From positions 1 through 6,429 of the forward strand of contig JAUZPH010000215.1 of the NCBI GenBank assembly GCA_030706065.1: DNA of 6,429 nt, read 5' to 3'. The DNA is from Bacillota bacterium. GTDB lineage: Bacteria > Bacillota > Clostridia > Clostridiales > Clostridiaceae. The notes beneath the pieces were generated by a model. The model made no database searches and was not told where the DNA came from. It worked only from the letters and a program-made list of their open reading frames with translations. This document shows, piece by piece, positions 5,180 to 6,429 of this stretch; the stretch's first letter is position 1, and every line of letters begins with the position of its first letter. A program made the translations under genes and the position numbers.

Positions 5180-5279
5180 AGATGTGTGACTTTAAACATT
5201 AAAGAAAATCATTTTAGAAAATATCGGATCTTCATCGATTTTTCCAAAGTAATGAATACAAATATAAAGTCACACAGCT
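5180..5279 (+). ncRNA. Structured leader element B, second copy, upstream of the HD-GYP gene
   Basis: The closing stem pairs AGATGTGTGACTTT (5180-5193) with AAAGTCACACAGCT (5266-5279), 13 of 14 positions. Compared with element A, a G-C pair in the stem has become C-G, a change on both strands that keeps pairing. The junction TAAACATTAA follows. Then comes a P2 hairpin whose AGAAAATATCG and CGATTTTTCC arms are identical to A, around loop GATCTTCAT. TTCAT (5231-5235) could pair with ATGAA (5252-5256), nine bases before the 3' arm. The long P3 hairpin of A is missing, so B is 100 rather than 144 bases. The 3' arm ends 9 bases before the ribosome binding site, so stem formation could affect translation. 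The 4992-5298 gap holds this element, its promoter and the pepF terminator region, with no gene. Confidence 0.55.
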
Positions 5280-5288
5280 ATTGTTTAT

Positions 5289-5292
5289 GAGG
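5289..5292 (+). promoter_or_regulatory. GAGG ribosome binding site supporting the ATG at 5299
   Basis: GAGG (extended GAGGTG) sits 6 bases before the ATG at 5299. The in-frame TTG at 5281 has no such site, because the bases before it form the 3' arm of element B. Confidence 0.6.
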
Positions 5293-5298
5293 TGCATT

Positions 5299-6357
5299 AT
5301 GAGGCTGGAATTTATAGAAAGATTGGCAGAAGGAGAAGTATTAGGCAGAAGTATTCTAAGCGGTGACGGAAAAGTCCTGCTCAGAGCCGGTGTCAGGTTA
5401 AGCAGCCAGTATATTGACAGACTGAGGGAATTGGGCGTGCTTTATGTGTACATAGAAGATGACAGATTGTGTGATGTCCGTGTAGAAGATGAAAGGCTGA
5501 TGGAACTGAAAAAGAACACAATGATGAATATGTCCCAGATTGCGAAAAATGTAAATAATTGCAATAAGTCAGAGTTTAAAAAATCTTTAAAGATGGTGGA
5601 AGAACTGATAGAATACATTATAGACGACGGCGAGGTAAACCTGAGCCTGTACGATATCAGGACACATGACAATTACACATATCTCCACAGCATTGATACA
5701 GGAATAATGGCGGCCTTTATCGGCATATCCTGCAAATACAGCGAAACTGACCTCAAGGAGCTTGGCCTTGGAGCAATCCTGCATGACATTGGAAAAACAA
5801 AGATTGATCATAAAATCATCAATAAGGCAGGGAAGCTTACAGAGGAAGAATTCAGTGAGATGAAGAAGCACCCTGTTTACGGTGCGGAGATGTTGAAGAG
5901 GAACTATTCCATACCGAATTCGGTGATACGGATTGTTGAGCAGCACCATGAGAGGATTGACGGGAGAGGATATCCCAGAGGGATATCGGGAAATGAAATC
6001 AATACCTTTGCAAATATAGTAAGTGTGTGCGATGTCTATGATGCTGTCAGCAATGACAGGAGTTACAGAAAGAAGCTGAAGCCCAACGAGTCCTACGAGC
6101 TGATTTTGTCCGGCAGCGGGGCTGCTTTTGATGAGGGGATTGTTAAGAAGTTCAGGGAGACCTTTGCGGTGTATCCGCTGGGCTGCTGCCTGAGATTGTC
6201 CAATGGCATAGAAGGATATGTGATACAACAGAACAGGAATTTTCCTGACAGGCCGGTGTTAAGAGTTTTGTACGAAGGTGAGACAAAGAAACCAATTCCC
6301 TTCTATGAAATTGATTTACTTCAGAATTCCAATTTAATCGTTGAGGCAATAATTTAG
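5299..6357 (+). CDS. HD-GYP domain protein, predicted cyclic-di-GMP phosphodiesterase, 352 aa
   Basis: Predicted to hydrolyse c-di-GMP, lowering this second messenger of motility, adhesion and sporulation choices. The catalytic set is intact: H130 (in YTYLHS), H162-D163 (AILHDIGK), H191 (KKHPVYGAEM), H216-H217 with the signature HHERIDGRGYP (216-226), and D245 (CDVYDAV). The first 50-60 residues (FIERLAEGEVLGRSILSGDG, then LLRAGVRLSSQYIDRLRELGV) form the small N-terminal domain often seen in stand-alone clostridial HD-GYP proteins. There is no receiver domain and no membrane segment, so the input signal is unknown. After the HD-GYP core a 60-70 residue tail (YPLGCCLRLSNGIEGYVI) looks like the usual beta-rich end. 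ATG at 5299 was chosen over TTG at 5281 by ribosome binding site spacing. The gene sits behind leader B and is followed after 14 bases by another gene. Confidence 0.93.
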   Translation: MRLEFIERLAEGEVLGRSILSGDGKVLLRAGVRLSSQYIDRLRELGVLYVYIEDDRLCDVRVEDERLMELKKNTMMNMSQIAKNVNNCNKSEFKKSLKMVEELIEYIIDDGEVNLSLYDIRTHDNYTYLHSIDTGIMAAFIGISCKYSETDLKELGLGAILHDIGKTKIDHKIINKAGKLTEEEFSEMKKHPVYGAEMLKRNYSIPNSVIRIVEQHHERIDGRGYPRGISGNEINTFANIVSVCDVYDAVSNDRSYRKKLKPNESYELILSGSGAAFDEGIVKKFRETFAVYPLGCCLRLSNGIEGYVIQQNRNFPDRPVLRVLYEGETKKPIPFYEIDLLQNSNLIVEAII

Positions 6358-6371
6358 AGAAGGTGGTAATT

Positions 6372-6429
6372 TTGAGTAAAAGCTTTGAAACGGAGCTTAT
6401 AAACTACTTTCTATCCAGCGGCAGATACA
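6372..6429 (+). CDS. Start of an unidentified protein, truncated by the window end
   Basis: A TTG at 6372 follows AAGGTGG (6360-6366) with 5-base spacing and opens a frame with no stop to the window end. The 19 visible residues begin MSKSFETELINYFLSSGRY, a soluble amphipathic start. Too little is present to name a family. The 14-base gap after the HD-GYP stop codon suggests the same operon. Confidence 0.6.
   Translation, partial: MSKSFETELINYFLSSGRY

Noticed and set aside
5180..5279. Element B as a c-di-GMP riboswitch (class I or II), because it precedes an HD-GYP gene
   Set aside because: The class I core (GCAAACC and related tetraloop/receptor pattern) and the class II core are not visible, and the element is shared with mntP.
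5587..6228. Long minus-strand open frame (213 codons) opposite the HD-GYP gene
   Set aside because: It is the shadow of a gene whose catalytic motifs are intact on the plus strand; the minus frame has no recognisable domain.

Overview
The window looks like a chromosomal segment of a low-GC Gram-positive anaerobe, probably a Clostridia member of the Ruminiclostridium/Acetivibrio kind. The evidence is AT-rich spacers, strong GGAGG-type ribosome binding sites paired with GTG and TTG starts, short intrinsic terminators, an oligoendopeptidase F, a cyclic-di-GMP HD-GYP enzyme and clostridial proteins of unknown function. The species is inference. I see no phage, insertion sequence, CRISPR, tRNA or rRNA.

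Layout: (1) 2-124, the end of a plus-strand class V aminotransferase/cysteine desulfurase-like gene, facing a minus-strand membrane-anchored protein (208-876) across a bidirectional terminator. (2) 877-1559, a 683-base non-coding stretch that ends in a structured leader (element A, 1354-1497) in front of an MntP-family membrane protein (1560-2114), which has its own terminator. (3) A small minus-strand membrane-anchored protein (2351-2662). (4) A plus-strand pair with a 29-base gap: a small acidic protein (2761-3165) and oligoendopeptidase F (3195-4991). (5) 4992-5298, a non-coding stretch holding a nested hairpin (element C), a promoter and a second structured leader (element B, 5180-5279). 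(6) An HD-GYP c-di-GMP phosphodiesterase (5299-6357), followed after 14 bases by the start of another gene that runs off the window.

The main discovery candidate is the pair of leaders A and B. They sit in the same orientation directly upstream of two unrelated genes, a predicted manganese exporter and a c-di-GMP hydrolase. Both have a 14-nt closing stem in which one base pair differs by a compensatory change (G-C in A, C-G in B). Both have a nearly identical internal hairpin with an ATCTTCA loop, and both have a possible loop-to-downstream pairing that also differs in a compensatory way. A third, partial match to the conserved junction lies in the pepF terminator region (element C), giving a C-then-B arrangement ahead of the HD-GYP gene. 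I cannot match this to a riboswitch class I know. It could be a new cis-regulatory RNA, or less likely a small palindromic repeat (MITE-like). Two copies are too few to decide, and a genome-wide search would settle it.
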